Assembly: GCA_017548245.1 (NCBI GenBank)
Contig: JAFYMU010000172.1
Coordinates: 1 to 5,276 of the forward strand
Source: Kiritimatiellia bacterium
GTDB lineage: Bacteria; Verrucomicrobiota; Kiritimatiellia; RFP12; DVOR01
Length of the DNA stretch: 5,276 nucleotides
Direction: 5' to 3'
This document shows, in pieces, positions 1 through 5,276 of this stretch. The translations under genes were made by a program, and so were the position numbers. How positions within the stretch are numbered: position 1 is the first letter of the stretch; each line of letters starts with the position of its first letter. The notes beneath the pieces are model-generated. The model made no database searches and had not been told where the DNA came from. It worked only from the letters and a program-made list of their open reading frames with translations.

Positions 1-1
1 C

Positions 2-2578
2 CCCGAACGTTTGGCGGCGCAGAACATGGAAACCAGCGAGGTGGTGAAGGCGATTGAATCGCAGAACCGTCAAGCCGCGTTGGGTTCGGTCGGTGCATCG
101 CCCGTTGCCGATCCGCGAATCAAGAATGTTTACAGTGTCGTGACCGATGGTCGTTTGGGTTCGGTCAAGGAATTCGAAGAGATTGTGGTCCGTACCTCCG
201 AAGATGGTGGTATGGTGCGTTTGCGTGATATCGCTCGCGTGGAAGTGGGCGAACAGGCTTACGGCAACACCGGCTTCTTCAACGGCGCAGCGTGCGTTTC
301 GATGGGTTTGAACCAGACGCCGGGGACTAACGCAATTGAGGCCGTGGACGCTGTGAAGGCGGAATTGGAACGTCTCAAGCCGACCTTCCCGGGCGACTTG
401 GAGTGCGTCTTTGCTTATGATGCCACCGAAGTGGTGCGTGTCTCGATTAAGGAAATCGTCTCGACGTTGCTTGAAACCTTTATCTTGGTGGTGATTGTCT
501 GCTTCGTCTTCTTGCAGGACTTCCGCGCCACCTTGGTGCCGTTGTGCGCCATTCCCGTGTCGCTCTTGTGTACCTTCACGATGCTGAAACTCTTTGACTT
601 CTCGATTAACACCTTGACGCTCTTCGCGTTGGTGCTCGCAATCGGTTCGGTCGTGGACGATGCAATCGTGGTGGTGGAACGTGTCCAGTATCACATGGAC
701 AAGAGTAAGTTGGATCGTAAGACCGCCACCTTGCTCACGATGTCGGAAGTGACGGGCGCTGTGATTGCAACGACCTTGGTGTTGTTGGCCATCTTCGTGC
801 CAGTGGGCTTCATCTCGGGTATTACGGGCCGCATCTATGCTCAGTTCGCTGTGACGATGTCGGTGGCAATCTGCTTCTCGACCGTGAACGCGTTGACGCT
901 GTCGCCCGCGATTTGTTCAACGATTTTGGGCGTTCCCAAGGCGCACACCGCCCCCTGGGATCCCTTTACGTGGTTCAATAAGTTGGTCGATTGGATGAAG
1001 CGTTACTACGCCATCATCGCCAAATTCTTTGCAGCGCGTCGTTTGTTGACCTTCGTACTCTTTGCTGTGACGGTCGCCACCGCGTTGGTGTGCTTGGAAA
1101 AGACGCCGACCTCCTTCTTGCCTGAAGAAGACCAGGGCGTGATCTTCGTGGACTTGTCGTTGCGCGAAGGTACGAACCGTTCGGTCACCGATAAGTTTAT
1201 CCAACGCGCTGAAGCCGAAATCCGTCAGATTCCTGGCGTGAAGGGCGTGCTCGCTGTGGTGGGTTGGGCAATGGTGTCGGGTAATGCTGAAAACACCGGT
1301 ATGCTCATTGTAACGCTCGATACGTGGGCTGAACGTCCGAGCCCCGACTTGACGGCCCGTTCGGTCTTGAACCAGATTATGGCGATTTCCGAACGCTTCC
1401 ACGAAGCCAAGTTCTTCGCCATGTTACCGCCCGCCATTCAGGGTCTCGGTGTGACCGGTGGTATGAGTATTCAATTCCAGTCGCTCGCCTCAACCGACCC
1501 CGAAGCGATTGAACGCAGCTTGCGCGGCTTCTTGGGTGCGTTGAATCAGGCTCCCGAAATCGCCATGGCCTTCTCGCCGTACACCTCGGGTACGCCGCAC
1601 ATCGACTTGAAGGTCGACCGTGTGAAGGCGGAAACCTACAAGGTGCCGGTCTCGACGCTCTACTCGACCTTGCAGGGCTACTTGGGTTCGTACTACGTCA
1701 ACGATATCAATATCGGTACGCAGGTGAACCAAGTGGTGGTGCAGGCTGACTGGAAGGGGCGTGATACGATTGACGCCATTGGCCGCCTCTATGCCAAGAG
1801 CACCACGGGTGCGATGGTGCCAGTGAGCGCAATGGTGGAAACCGAAACCGTGGGTGGCACGCGTAACTACTCGCGTTATAACCTCTTCCCCTCGGCCAAG
1901 ATTACCGCTAATGCTCAGGACGGCTTTGCTTCGGGTCAGGCGATGGCCGCTGTGAAACGTGTGGCACAGTCCACGCTCTCCAAGGATTTTAGCTTCGAAT
2001 GGACCGACTTGTCCTTCCAGGAAGCCTCCACGCAGGGGCAGACCGTGATTCTCGTAATCGCCGCCTTCGTCTTCGGTTACCTCTTCTTGGTGGCCCAGTA
2101 CGAAAGCTGGACCTTGCCCTTGCCGGTGATGACCTCCATCATTGTCGGTTGCGCAGGCGCTTTGTTGGGCTTGATGAAGTGGGGCTTGTCGCTCTCGATT
2201 TACGCTCAGCTCGGTCTCTTGCTCTTGGTCTCCTTGGCCGCAAAGAACGCTATTTTGATCGTGGAATTCGCCGCACAACGTCGTGAACAGGGCTTGACCA
2301 TCATTGACGCTGCCGGTGAAGGCGCGGGCGAACGTCTCCGCGCTGTGTTGATGACGGCTCTCACCTTCATTTTGGGTGTATTGCCGATGGTGTACGCTAC
2401 TGGCGCAGGTGCCGCAAGCCGTCAGCACATTGGTGTGACGGTGTACACGGGCATGTTGGTTTCGACCACGTGCGGCCTCGTGATGATTCCTGCGCTCTTC
2501 TCCCTCTTTGAGAAGATGCGTGAAAGCACCTATGTTTTGTTTGGATCTTCGCATAATGGGAAGGAGGAGACGAAGTGA
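2..2578 (+). CDS. RND multidrug efflux transporter, AcrB-like HAE1 family (5' partial)
   Basis: Inner-membrane proton/drug antiporter subunit of a tripartite efflux pump. The frame is open from base 2 (reading P-E-R-L-A-A), which matches AcrB near residue 190, so about 185-190 N-terminal residues including TM1 lie outside the window. The TTG at 11 is internal, not a start. Counting from that codon as residue 1: docking/porter remainder 1-137, TM2-TM7 about 150-362, second periplasmic loop (PC1, DC, PC2) about 363-676, TM8-TM12 about 677-832, then a short cytoplasmic tail. Proton-relay residues are all present: Asp216-Asp217 in TM4 (AcrB D407/D408), Lys745 in TM10 (K940), Arg775 and Thr782 in TM11 (R971, T978). 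Hallmarks include [38 protein letters not shown] and [18 protein letters not shown]. The AcrB pocket phenylalanines are replaced (Leu414, Trp419, Met421, Ile433). The stop overlaps the start of the outer-membrane factor. Family assignment is secure; the substrate is unknown. Confidence 0.97.
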   Translation, partial: PERLAAQNMETSEVVKAIESQNRQAALGSVGASPVADPRIKNVYSVVTDGRLGSVKEFEEIVVRTSEDGGMVRLRDIARVEVGEQAYGNTGFFNGAACVSMGLNQTPGTNAIEAVDAVKAELERLKPTFPGDLECVFAYDATEVVRVSIKEIVSTLLETFILVVIVCFVFLQDFRATLVPLCAIPVSLLCTFTMLKLFDFSINTLTLFALVLAIGSVVDDAIVVVERVQYHMDKSKLDRKTATLLTMSEVTGAVIATTLVLLAIFVPVGFISGITGRIYAQFAVTMSVAICFSTVNALTLSPAICSTILGVPKAHTAPWDPFTWFNKLVDWMKRYYAIIAKFFAARRLLTFVLFAVTVATALVCLEKTPTSFLPEEDQGVIFVDLSLREGTNRSVTDKFIQRAEAEIRQIPGVKGVLAVVGWAMVSGNAENTGMLIVTLDTWAERPSPDLTARSVLNQIMAISERFHEAKFFAMLPPAIQGLGVTGGMSIQFQSLASTDPEAIERSLRGFLGALNQAPEIAMAFSPYTSGTPHIDLKVDRVKAETYKVPVSTLYSTLQGYLGSYYVNDINIGTQVNQVVVQADWKGRDTIDAIGRLYAKSTTGAMVPVSAMVETETVGGTRNYSRYNLFPSAKITANAQDGFASGQAMAAVKRVAQSTLSKDFSFEWTDLSFQEASTQGQTVILVIAAFVFGYLFLVAQYESWTLPLPVMTSIIVGCAGALLGLMKWGLSLSIYAQLGLLLLVSLAAKNAILIVEFAAQRREQGLTIIDAAGEGAGERLRAVLMTALTFILGVLPMVYATGAGAASRQHIGVTVYTGMLVSTTCGLVMIPALFSLFEKMRESTYVLFGSSHNGKEETK
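2561..2567 (+). promoter_or_regulatory. Ribosome binding site for the outer-membrane factor gene
   Basis: AAGGAGG lies inside the 3' end of the transporter gene, 7 nt before the GTG at 2575. This near-perfect Shine-Dalgarno sequence with ideal spacing is what fixes the GTG as the start. The GTG overlaps the upstream TGA stop as GTGA, so translation of the two genes is probably coupled. Confidence 0.88.
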
Positions 2579-4164
2579 AAGCATCGCTCTTGTCTCTAAC
2601 AGCCATCCTCGCGCTCGCAGGGTGTTCGTCGCTCAATCAAACGTATCAAGAACGCACCGTAGTGCAGGTCTTAGAGGCCTCCACCGTGGCAGGGGATACG
2701 CGCCCTGACGCCTTGCCCGTCGTCACGCCCGCACCCGATGTGCGCGCCGATGCTTGGTGGACGCGTTTTGATGACCCCGTGTTGACGCGCTTGATTACCA
2801 AGGCCTACGCCGCAAATCGTTCCTTAGTCGCCGCCCGTGCCAACCTTAATGCCGCGCGTGCCGCATGGGAATATCAGCGTGGCGCCCTCTTGCCGATGGT
2901 GGATGGTGGCGCAGATGCCATGCGTAACTATACCTCGCAGAATGGCCCCTCGGGTCACCGTTCCTACTCGGACTTCAAGGTCGCAGGCACGGCACGTTGG
3001 GAACTCGACCTCTTTGGCCGTCAGCAGTTCTTGATTGACGCCGCCGAAGCAGAGGAAGAGGCCACGGAAGCACGTTTGAAGGCCGTCTGGGTCTCCGTCT
3101 CCTCCGCCGTTGCCAATGCCTATTTGGAGTTGCGCACGTTGCAAGGTCGCTTGATGGTGGCCGAGGATAACCTCAAGTTGCAGCAGGCGAACTATGATTT
3201 GCAGGCCAATCGCACCGCAGGTGGTTTGGCCAATGAACTCGTGAAGAATCAGGCCGAATACGACTTGCGTAGCACCGCCGCCGCCATTCCGAGCTTGAAG
3301 GCTCGCATCGTGGCCGTGGAAAACACCATTGCCGTGTTGTGTGGCACCACCCCTGGCACCTTGCCGCCCGACATCGTTTCGCCCATCCTGAAGGATGCGC
3401 CTGTCGCGGCTACCGAGGAGGACGCGGACGCCACCCCTGAAACGCGTGCCCTTGGTTTGCGCCCCACCGGCATCCCGCAACCCGAACAGATTCCCTTGGA
3501 TGTGGGCATCTCCATTTCGGCCTTGCGTCGCCGTCCCGATGTGATTGCGTCCGAACGCCTCTTGAAGGCCTCGGTTGACCGTTTGGCCAATGCCAAACTC
3601 GAACGTTATCCCAACATCTTTATTAGCGCCTCCCTCGGTTTGGATTCCGTTAAACTCGGCGACTTGTTGGACTGGGATAGCCACTTCTACAACTTTGGCC
3701 CCGGCCTCTCCATCCCGATCTTCCGCGGTGGTCAGATCGAAGCCAATATTGAGATGAAGACCGAAGCCCAGCGCATCGCCTTGTCCGATTACGAAAACAC
3801 CGTGCTCACCGCACTCGGGGACATTCGTACCGCCTATGCCGCCTACATTCAGGAACTCGAACGCCTCCAACAGTTGCGTTTGGGCGTGCAAGCCGCACAA
3901 GCCGCTTACGAAATCGCATCCAATAAGTATAACGCCGGTCTCGGTGACTTCTTCGATGTCTTGGATGCCCAACGTAAACTCTTCTCCTTGGACGAAGATC
4001 GTGTGATTAGTGAAGGCGCCATTGCCTCCGCACAAGTCGCCCTCTACAAGGCCCTCTGTGGCGGTTGGGAAGGCGACGCCAGCCCTGAAACGGCCGAACA
4101 ACTCTTCGGCGTTCGCGATGCCTCCGAACCCCTCTTGGCCCCTCTCGCAACAGAGACCAAGTAA
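2575..4164 (+). CDS. NodT/OprM-family outer-membrane factor lipoprotein of an RND efflux system
   Basis: Trimeric outer-membrane channel that lets the RND pump discharge substrate outside the cell. It has 529 residues, starting at a GTG supported by AAGGAGG and the GTGA overlap. Residues 1-17 form a lipoprotein signal peptide (K2, a hydrophobic run, lipobox L14-A15-G16-C17). Mature Cys17 is followed by Ser-Ser, with no Asp at +2, which fits sorting to the outer membrane. Two outer-membrane efflux protein repeats follow, about 60-265 and 307-497. Diagnostic motifs are [14 protein letters not shown] (61-74), WELDLFGR (142-149), [14 protein letters not shown] (317-330), [12 protein letters not shown] (345-356), [14 protein letters not shown] (373-386) and KALCGGW (492-498). 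Oddities are an acidic, proline-containing linker of about 33 residues (272-304), apparently longer than usual between the repeats, a ~31-residue tail after the GGW motif, and Cys256 and Cys495 at matching points of the two repeats. It ends 20 nt before a terminator, so it is the last gene of the operon. Confidence 0.96.
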   Translation: MKASLLSLTAILALAGCSSLNQTYQERTVVQVLEASTVAGDTRPDALPVVTPAPDVRADAWWTRFDDPVLTRLITKAYAANRSLVAARANLNAARAAWEYQRGALLPMVDGGADAMRNYTSQNGPSGHRSYSDFKVAGTARWELDLFGRQQFLIDAAEAEEEATEARLKAVWVSVSSAVANAYLELRTLQGRLMVAEDNLKLQQANYDLQANRTAGGLANELVKNQAEYDLRSTAAAIPSLKARIVAVENTIAVLCGTTPGTLPPDIVSPILKDAPVAATEEDADATPETRALGLRPTGIPQPEQIPLDVGISISALRRRPDVIASERLLKASVDRLANAKLERYPNIFISASLGLDSVKLGDLLDWDSHFYNFGPGLSIPIFRGGQIEANIEMKTEAQRIALSDYENTVLTALGDIRTAYAAYIQELERLQQLRLGVQAAQAAYEIASNKYNAGLGDFFDVLDAQRKLFSLDEDRVISEGAIASAQVALYKALCGGWEGDASPETAEQLFGVRDASEPLLAPLATETK

Positions 4165-4184
4165 AGTTCTCCGCATTCCTCAAC

Positions 4185-4212
4185 AAAAACCGGCCCCACG
4201 GCCGGTTTTTTT
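4185..4212 (+). terminator. Rho-independent terminator of the efflux operon
   Basis: A perfect 11-bp stem, aaaaaccggcc (4185-4195) with ggccggttttt (4200-4210), closes a CCAC loop and runs into seven T residues (4206-4212). It begins 20 nt after the stop of the outer-membrane factor. The A-run on the left arm could also let it work on the opposite strand. It is the clear 3' boundary of the operon. Confidence 0.95.
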
Positions 4213-4272
4213 ATTGCTTGCGACAGAACCCCTGCACAAAAGCGTCCACGGACCAGACCGAAAACACGGAAA

Positions 4273-4390
4273 TGCCCTTCGGGCAGCTCAATCGCGCCGC
4301 CTCACATCGCTCCCTTGGAGCGCTGGCAGGGTACGGGATGCAATCCCGTCGTTTGGTTCTTCACAGGGGAGGCGAGAAAACGGTGTGAAG
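4273..4390. repeat. Cluster of four small inverted repeats (REP-like or structured element)
   Basis: Four perfect hairpins lie in succession. tgccc-ttc-gggca is at 4273-4285. cgctcc-ctt-ggagcg is at 4308-4322. acgggat-gca-atcccgt is at 4333-4349. cttcaca...tgtgaag is at 4359-4365 with 4384-4390, with an 18-nt loop. The first three have 3-nt loops. None has a following T-run, so they are not simple terminators. The arrangement could be a REP/BIME-type intergenic element or a structured RNA; I cannot name a family. Confidence 0.6.
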
Positions 4391-4441
4391 GGACAACGTG
4401 ACAGAAGAGACCAAGGGACAAAGAGACGCGTTTAGTTGACT

Positions 4442-4488
4442 GTTTGCGGTTAGCTGTTAGCCGTTATCGGTTTGCGGTTAGCTGTTAG
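4442..4488. repeat. 19-bp direct repeat pair, 28-bp period
   Basis: gtttgcggttagctgttag occurs at 4442-4460 and again, identical, at 4470-4488, separated by the related 9-bp spacer ccgttatcg. A partial third copy (gttagttgtttgc) follows to about 4496, and a related start (tttagttgac) precedes it from 4431. It is built from a short gttag/ggttag theme, so it looks like simple-sequence expansion. Confidence 0.85.
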
Positions 4489-4536
4489 TTGTTTGCTAAG
4501 GCGAAGCGCAGTCCAATTATGATTTACGATTTTTTC

Positions 4537-4567
4537 AACCCTAAACCCTGAACCCTAAACTCAGAAC
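4537..4567. repeat. Degenerate heptamer tandem repeat (CCCTAAA-like)
   Basis: Consecutive 7-bp units are CCCTAAA (4539-4545), CCCTGAA (4546-4552), CCCTAAA (4553-4559) and the diverged CTCAGAA (4560-4566). The first unit happens to equal the plant-type telomere repeat. In a bacterial intergenic region this is most simply read as a slippage-prone microsatellite. Confidence 0.8.
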
Positions 4568-4568
4568 A

Positions 4569-4700
4569 GCCCGCAGGGCTTCTTGCGTTAAAACCATCCT
4601 GGCAGCGCAAGAAGCGCGGTTGATCTGTCTCGGACGGAGCAAGCCGTGCATCCTTTGCGTCTTTGCGGTAAAACTGCGCAGCAACTGCCCGCAGGGCTTC
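4569..4700. repeat. 14-bp dispersed direct repeats, each containing a small hairpin
   Basis: gcccgcagggcttc occurs at 4569-4582 and, identical, at 4687-4700, 118 bp apart. Each copy contains the dyad gccc-gca-gggc. The two copies bracket a unique stretch. They could be remnants of one repeated element or the ends of a duplicated or inserted segment. Confidence 0.75.
4578..4615. repeat. 10-bp inverted repeat with 18-nt loop
   Basis: gcttcttgcg (4578-4587) is perfectly complementary to cgcaagaagc (4606-4615). The left arm starts inside the first gcccgcagggcttc copy. No T-run follows on either strand, so termination is not supported. A stem-loop in RNA or a cruciform is possible. Confidence 0.65.
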
Positions 4701-4720
4701 AATTCATCATTCATCATTGG
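4700..4720. repeat. ATTCATC heptamer repeat, copy 1
   Basis: caattcatcattcatcatt followed by gg carries two ATTCATC heptamers plus a partial third. The same block recurs at 5175-5209 in a longer version, and both end in CATCATTGG. The block follows directly on the second gcccgcagggcttc copy. Confidence 0.8.
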
Positions 4721-4752
4721 ATAGTCTATCGTTCGCTTATCTATTTGGGGCA

Positions 4753-4790
4753 CTAGCCTGTTATCTATCGCTCCTAGCCCATCTATCGCT
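4753..4790. repeat. Imperfect tandem repeat with ctagcc and atctatcgct
   Basis: ctagcc occurs at 4753-4758 and 4774-4779, and atctatcgct occurs at 4763-4772 and 4781-4790. The two halves are about 20 bp long and differ by a 3-bp length change between the two blocks. It lies just before the 22-bp repeat region and may be a diverged part of it. Confidence 0.6.
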
Positions 4791-4800
4791 TGTCCGTCGC

Positions 4801-4847
4801 GCTTGGATTGGCGAATAATCTAAGTACAACTTCCCTCCAATCCAAGC
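4801..4847. repeat. 11-bp inverted repeat with 25-nt loop
   Basis: gcttggattgg (4801-4811) pairs perfectly with ccaatccaagc (4837-4847). The left arm overlaps the first gcgcttggattggcg copy. No T-run follows, so it is more likely a protein site or structural element than a terminator. Confidence 0.65.
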
Positions 4848-4860
4848 CGAGTTGTCCGCC

Positions 4861-4992
4861 AGTTTGACTGAAACTCAACTTCACTTTCAGTCAAACTTGA
4901 TTTAAGTTTCAGTCAAACTGACTTCAAGTTTCAGTCAAACTTAAACTCACTTTCAGTCAAACTGACTTTGCATTTGAATCAAATTGGATGGC
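4861..4992. repeat. Six-unit 22-bp tandem array with a dyad-symmetric 15-bp core
   Basis: Units start at 4861, 4883, 4905, 4927, 4949 and 4971, exactly 22 bp apart. Cores are agtttgactgaaact, actttcagtcaaact, agtttcagtcaaact (twice), actttcagtcaaact and the diverged catttgaatcaaatt. The 7-bp linkers vary. The invariant 13-mer tttcagtcaaact occurs four times (4885, 4907, 4929, 4951). The core is AGTTT-N5-AAACT, with dyad symmetry. Unit 1 is the exact reverse complement of units 3 and 4, in register. 22 bp is about two helical turns, so all sites face the same side. This suits cooperative binding by a dimeric protein, as in operator arrays, iterons or partition sites. No repeat-spacer sizes typical of CRISPR are seen, and function is unknown. 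Confidence 0.9.
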
Positions 4993-5037
4993 GATTGCGC
5001 TTAGATTGGCGCACGATGTAAGCGCTTCTCACCCCAG

Positions 5038-5074
5038 AAATGGACCATTTTCGTTTTAACAATGGCCCATTGTT
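5038..5074. promoter_or_regulatory. Pair of strong palindromes, candidate operator sites
   Basis: aaatggaccattt (5038-5050) is a perfect palindrome of 6-bp arms around one base. aacaatggcccattgtt (5058-5074) is a perfect palindrome of 8-bp arms around one base. Both share the core AATGG-N-CCATT, and their centres (5044, 5066) are exactly 22 bp apart. This is the typical geometry of two dimer-binding operators on the same DNA face. No adjacent promoter or regulator gene is visible, so the regulatory role is inference. Confidence 0.6.
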
Positions 5075-5146
5075 TAGATGGATGCTAGTTTGATTCGCGT
5101 TTAATGAGCGCGAGATTTTCACAGTGTTGCACGAGGGGATACAGGC

Positions 5147-5170
5147 TTCCGTGGGCACAAATCCACGGAA
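5147..5170. repeat. 8-bp inverted repeat (stem-loop)
   Basis: ttccgtgg (5147-5154) and ccacggaa (5163-5170) form a perfect 8-bp stem around the 8-nt loop gcacaaat. The flanks lack a T-run on either strand, so intrinsic termination is unsupported. Confidence 0.65.
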
Positions 5171-5174
5171 TGCT

Positions 5175-5209
5175 CAATTCATCATTCATCATTCGTCATT
5201 CATCATTGG
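5175..5209. repeat. ATTCATC heptamer repeat, copy 2
   Basis: The block seen at 4700-4720 recurs: 5175-5193 is identical to 4700-4718. It then continues with ATTCGTC and ATTCATC units and closes with the same CATCATTGG ending. It holds four heptamers against two in copy 1, consistent with unit gain or loss by slippage. Confidence 0.8.
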
Positions 5210-5231
5210 CAATCGCCGCCCTCCCGTTCCT

Positions 5232-5263
5232 CCAACACCGTTGGCTCATTCACGCCATGCGTG
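5232..5263. repeat. Two adjacent 5-bp hairpins with 3-nt loops
   Basis: ccaac-acc-gttgg is at 5232-5244 and cacgc-cat-gcgtg at 5251-5263. They resemble the short 3-nt-loop hairpins of 4273-4349 in form but not in sequence. The arms are short, so chance is possible. Confidence 0.4.
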
Positions 5264-5276
5264 GATGCGACAGACT

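Larger units (their letters stand above)
4799..5011. repeat. 15-bp near-identical direct repeats flanking the 22-bp array
   Basis: gcgcttggattggcg at 4799-4813 and gcgcttagattggcg at 4997-5011 match at 14 of 15 bases. Similarity continues weakly downstream (ATcTAAG versus ATgTAAG). They lie either side of the clear array, and their offset is 198 bp, exactly nine 22-bp steps, so they may be part of the same periodic structure. Confidence 0.7.
4213..5276. other. Repeat-rich region without a convincing gene
   Basis: About 1.06 kb with no open frame that has a good start, ribosome binding site or protein-like composition. Both strands are broken by stops. The content is short direct and inverted repeats, described separately, plus minor ones: a doubled ctttgcg (4653-4659 and 4661-4667), the palindrome ctgcgcag (4674-4681) and the dyad gtccacggac near 4243. 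I saw no tRNA, rRNA or CRISPR repeat-spacer pattern, and no convincing sigma-70 promoter pair. The local composition differs from the genes, with AT-rich patches around 4861-4985. Confidence 0.8.

Noticed and set aside
11..13. TTG at 11 as the start of the transporter
   Set aside because: The frame is open upstream to the window edge and the preceding residues P-E-R align with RND proteins. The protein would otherwise lack TM1 and the first porter domain.
1490..2584. Long reverse-strand open frame inside the transporter gene
   Set aside because: It is an antisense shadow of codon bias in a well-supported gene, with His/Arg-rich composition and no family motifs. The same holds for 2824-4176 on the reverse strand.
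4010..4435. Forward open frame of about 141 codons overlapping the end of the outer-membrane factor
   Set aside because: It runs through the 3' end of a secure gene in another frame, then through the terminator and the hairpin cluster. It has no ribosome binding site and a low-complexity, Arg/Pro-rich translation.
4537..4567. True telomere sequence
   Set aside because: Only three good CCCTAAA-like units, internal to a bacterial spacer next to a standard bacterial operon.
4541..4753. Reverse-strand open frame of about 70 codons in the spacer
   Set aside because: It starts at a GTG without a good ribosome binding site and is made from the heptamer, gcccgcagggcttc and ATTCATC repeats read backwards. 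The translation does not look like a protein family.
4861..4992. CRISPR array
   Set aside because: The repeat unit is 22 bp with a 13-15-bp core and 7-bp linkers. CRISPRs have repeats of about 23-47 bp and unique spacers near 30 bp, and no cas gene is present.
4861..4992. Promoter series, because each core contains TTGACT or its complement (like a -35 box)
   Set aside because: I found no matching -10 hexamer at about 17 bp spacing on either strand for the units tested.
5113..5122. DnaA box next to the array (support for a replication origin)
   Set aside because: attttcaca matches the TTATNCACA consensus only partly, and no second box was seen. An origin is not supported by this alone.
5203..5276. 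Reverse-strand open frame (about 23 codons) running out of the right edge, possibly the end of a convergent gene
   Set aside because: Too short to judge. It contains two small hairpins and its stop falls in the ATTCATC block. Sequence beyond 5276 is needed to tell.

Overview
The window comes from a Gram-negative bacterium, because it encodes an inner-membrane RND efflux pump followed by its lipoprotein outer-membrane channel. I cannot fix the phylum from this sequence. The two genes share one codon style: Leu is mostly TTG or CTC with CTG rare, Arg is mostly CGT, and Lys is mostly AAG. The style and the long repeat-rich spacer fit an uncultured or gut-type lineage, but that is a weak inference. 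Nothing suggests that the two genes have different origins.

Layout. Bases 2-2578 hold the last ~858 codons of an AcrB-like HAE1-family RND transporter. Its first ~185-190 codons lie upstream of the window. A strong ribosome binding site at 2561-2567 sits inside its 3' end, and the next gene starts at a GTG that overlaps its stop (GTGA, 2575-2578). That gene (2575-4164) encodes a NodT/OprM-type outer-membrane factor with a clear lipobox. A textbook intrinsic terminator at 4185-4212 closes the operon. A periplasmic adaptor (membrane fusion protein) would be expected upstream of the transporter, outside the window. Together the three proteins would make a proton-driven tripartite pump from inner membrane to exterior. 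The catalytic proton-relay residues are intact, but the aromatic residues of the AcrB deep drug pocket are replaced, so the substrate range need not resemble that of AcrB.

From 4213 to 5276 (about 1.06 kb) I find no convincing gene. The stretch is dense in repeats. It holds a cluster of four small hairpins (4273-4390), a 19-bp direct repeat pair (4442-4488), telomere-like heptamers (4537-4567), a 14-bp repeat copied at 4569 and 4687, and ATTCATC heptamers at 4700 and 5175. It also holds an array of 22-bp units, each built on a 15-bp dyad-symmetric core. Six units are clear (4861-4992). The same 22-bp register seems to continue in weaker form from about 4795 to 5124, and it includes two strong palindromes centred at 5044 and 5066. 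This array is the most interesting element in the window. It looks like a multi-site protein-binding region (operator array, iterons or partition-like site) or a decayed satellite, and its function is unknown.
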